A stretch of DNA of 5,854 bases from Anaeroplasmataceae bacterium (lineage in GTDB: Bacteria > Bacillota_I > Bacilli_A > Acholeplasmatales > JAEDCM01). Under the pieces are notes generated by a model. The model did no database searches and was not told the origin of the DNA. It saw nothing but the letters and a program-made list of their open reading frames with translations. A program made the position numbers and the translations under genes. How positions within the stretch are numbered: position 1 is the stretch's first letter; each line of letters starts with the position of its first letter. Location of the stretch: the NCBI GenBank assembly GCA_016294165.1, contig JAEDCM010000052.1, positions 1-5,854 on the forward strand. The letters run 5' to 3'. Positions 5,847-5,854 of this stretch are shown here, one piece after another.

Positions 5847-5854
5847 TTCTCCTT

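Noticed and set aside
5817..5853. Tail of an upstream gene (about 11 codons ending in TAA), or AAGGAG at the edge as a ribosome binding site
   Set aside because: The frame is too short to identify and no ATG, GTG or TTG follows AAGGAG at a suitable distance; the window edge prevents a decision.

Overview
The window is AT-rich and every intact gene lies on the minus strand. It uses the standard bacterial code: csoR ends in TGA and the single Trp codon checked in the EF-G paralogue is TGG. Strong AGGAG-type ribosome binding sites, U-tract terminators, a CsoR repressor and a Sfp-type phosphopantetheinyl transferase point to a low-GC Gram-positive bacterium (Firmicutes in the broad sense). An Erysipelotrichia-like or other AT-rich gut lineage is possible, but the sequence does not settle it.

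Layout in the direction of transcription (right to left). (1) A copper-resistance operon occupies 5797-3160. It has a CsoR copper sensor, then a Cu+-exporting P1B ATPase (CopA) four bases later, fused in frame at its C-terminus to a CopZ-like copper chaperone domain. The chaperone keeps its own Shine-Dalgarno sequence and ATG inside the ATPase gene. A U-tract terminator at 3145-3109 closes the operon. (2) A second operon follows from an extended -10 promoter at about 3098-3090. It has a cre-like dyad in its short leader, then an EF-G paralogue of the EF-G2/FusA2 kind, then, one base after its stop, a compact Sfp-type phosphopantetheinyl transferase. Its terminator hairpin (489-458) contains the transferase stop codon. 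(3) The last 457 bases hold the 5' end of a PlsC-like acyltransferase gene joined, after 51 codons and within its catalytic motif, to an internal fragment of a GltS-type sodium/glutamate symporter in another frame. That fragment then runs into about 50 bases that could not be assigned. This patchwork is either gene decay or an assembly chimera.

The most interesting feature is the copA-copZ junction. The codons encoding the linker KKE are also the copZ ribosome binding site, and a TAA lies in the -1 frame exactly where an ordinary CopA would end. The locus could therefore make a fused pump-chaperone, a free chaperone and, with slippage, a plain pump. Second is the EF-G paralogue, which lacks the switch II histidine, carries a possible catabolite-control site in its leader, and is tightly coupled to the phosphopantetheinyl transferase gene. 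No wholly new system (CRISPR, phage, toxin-antitoxin or insertion sequence) was recognised.
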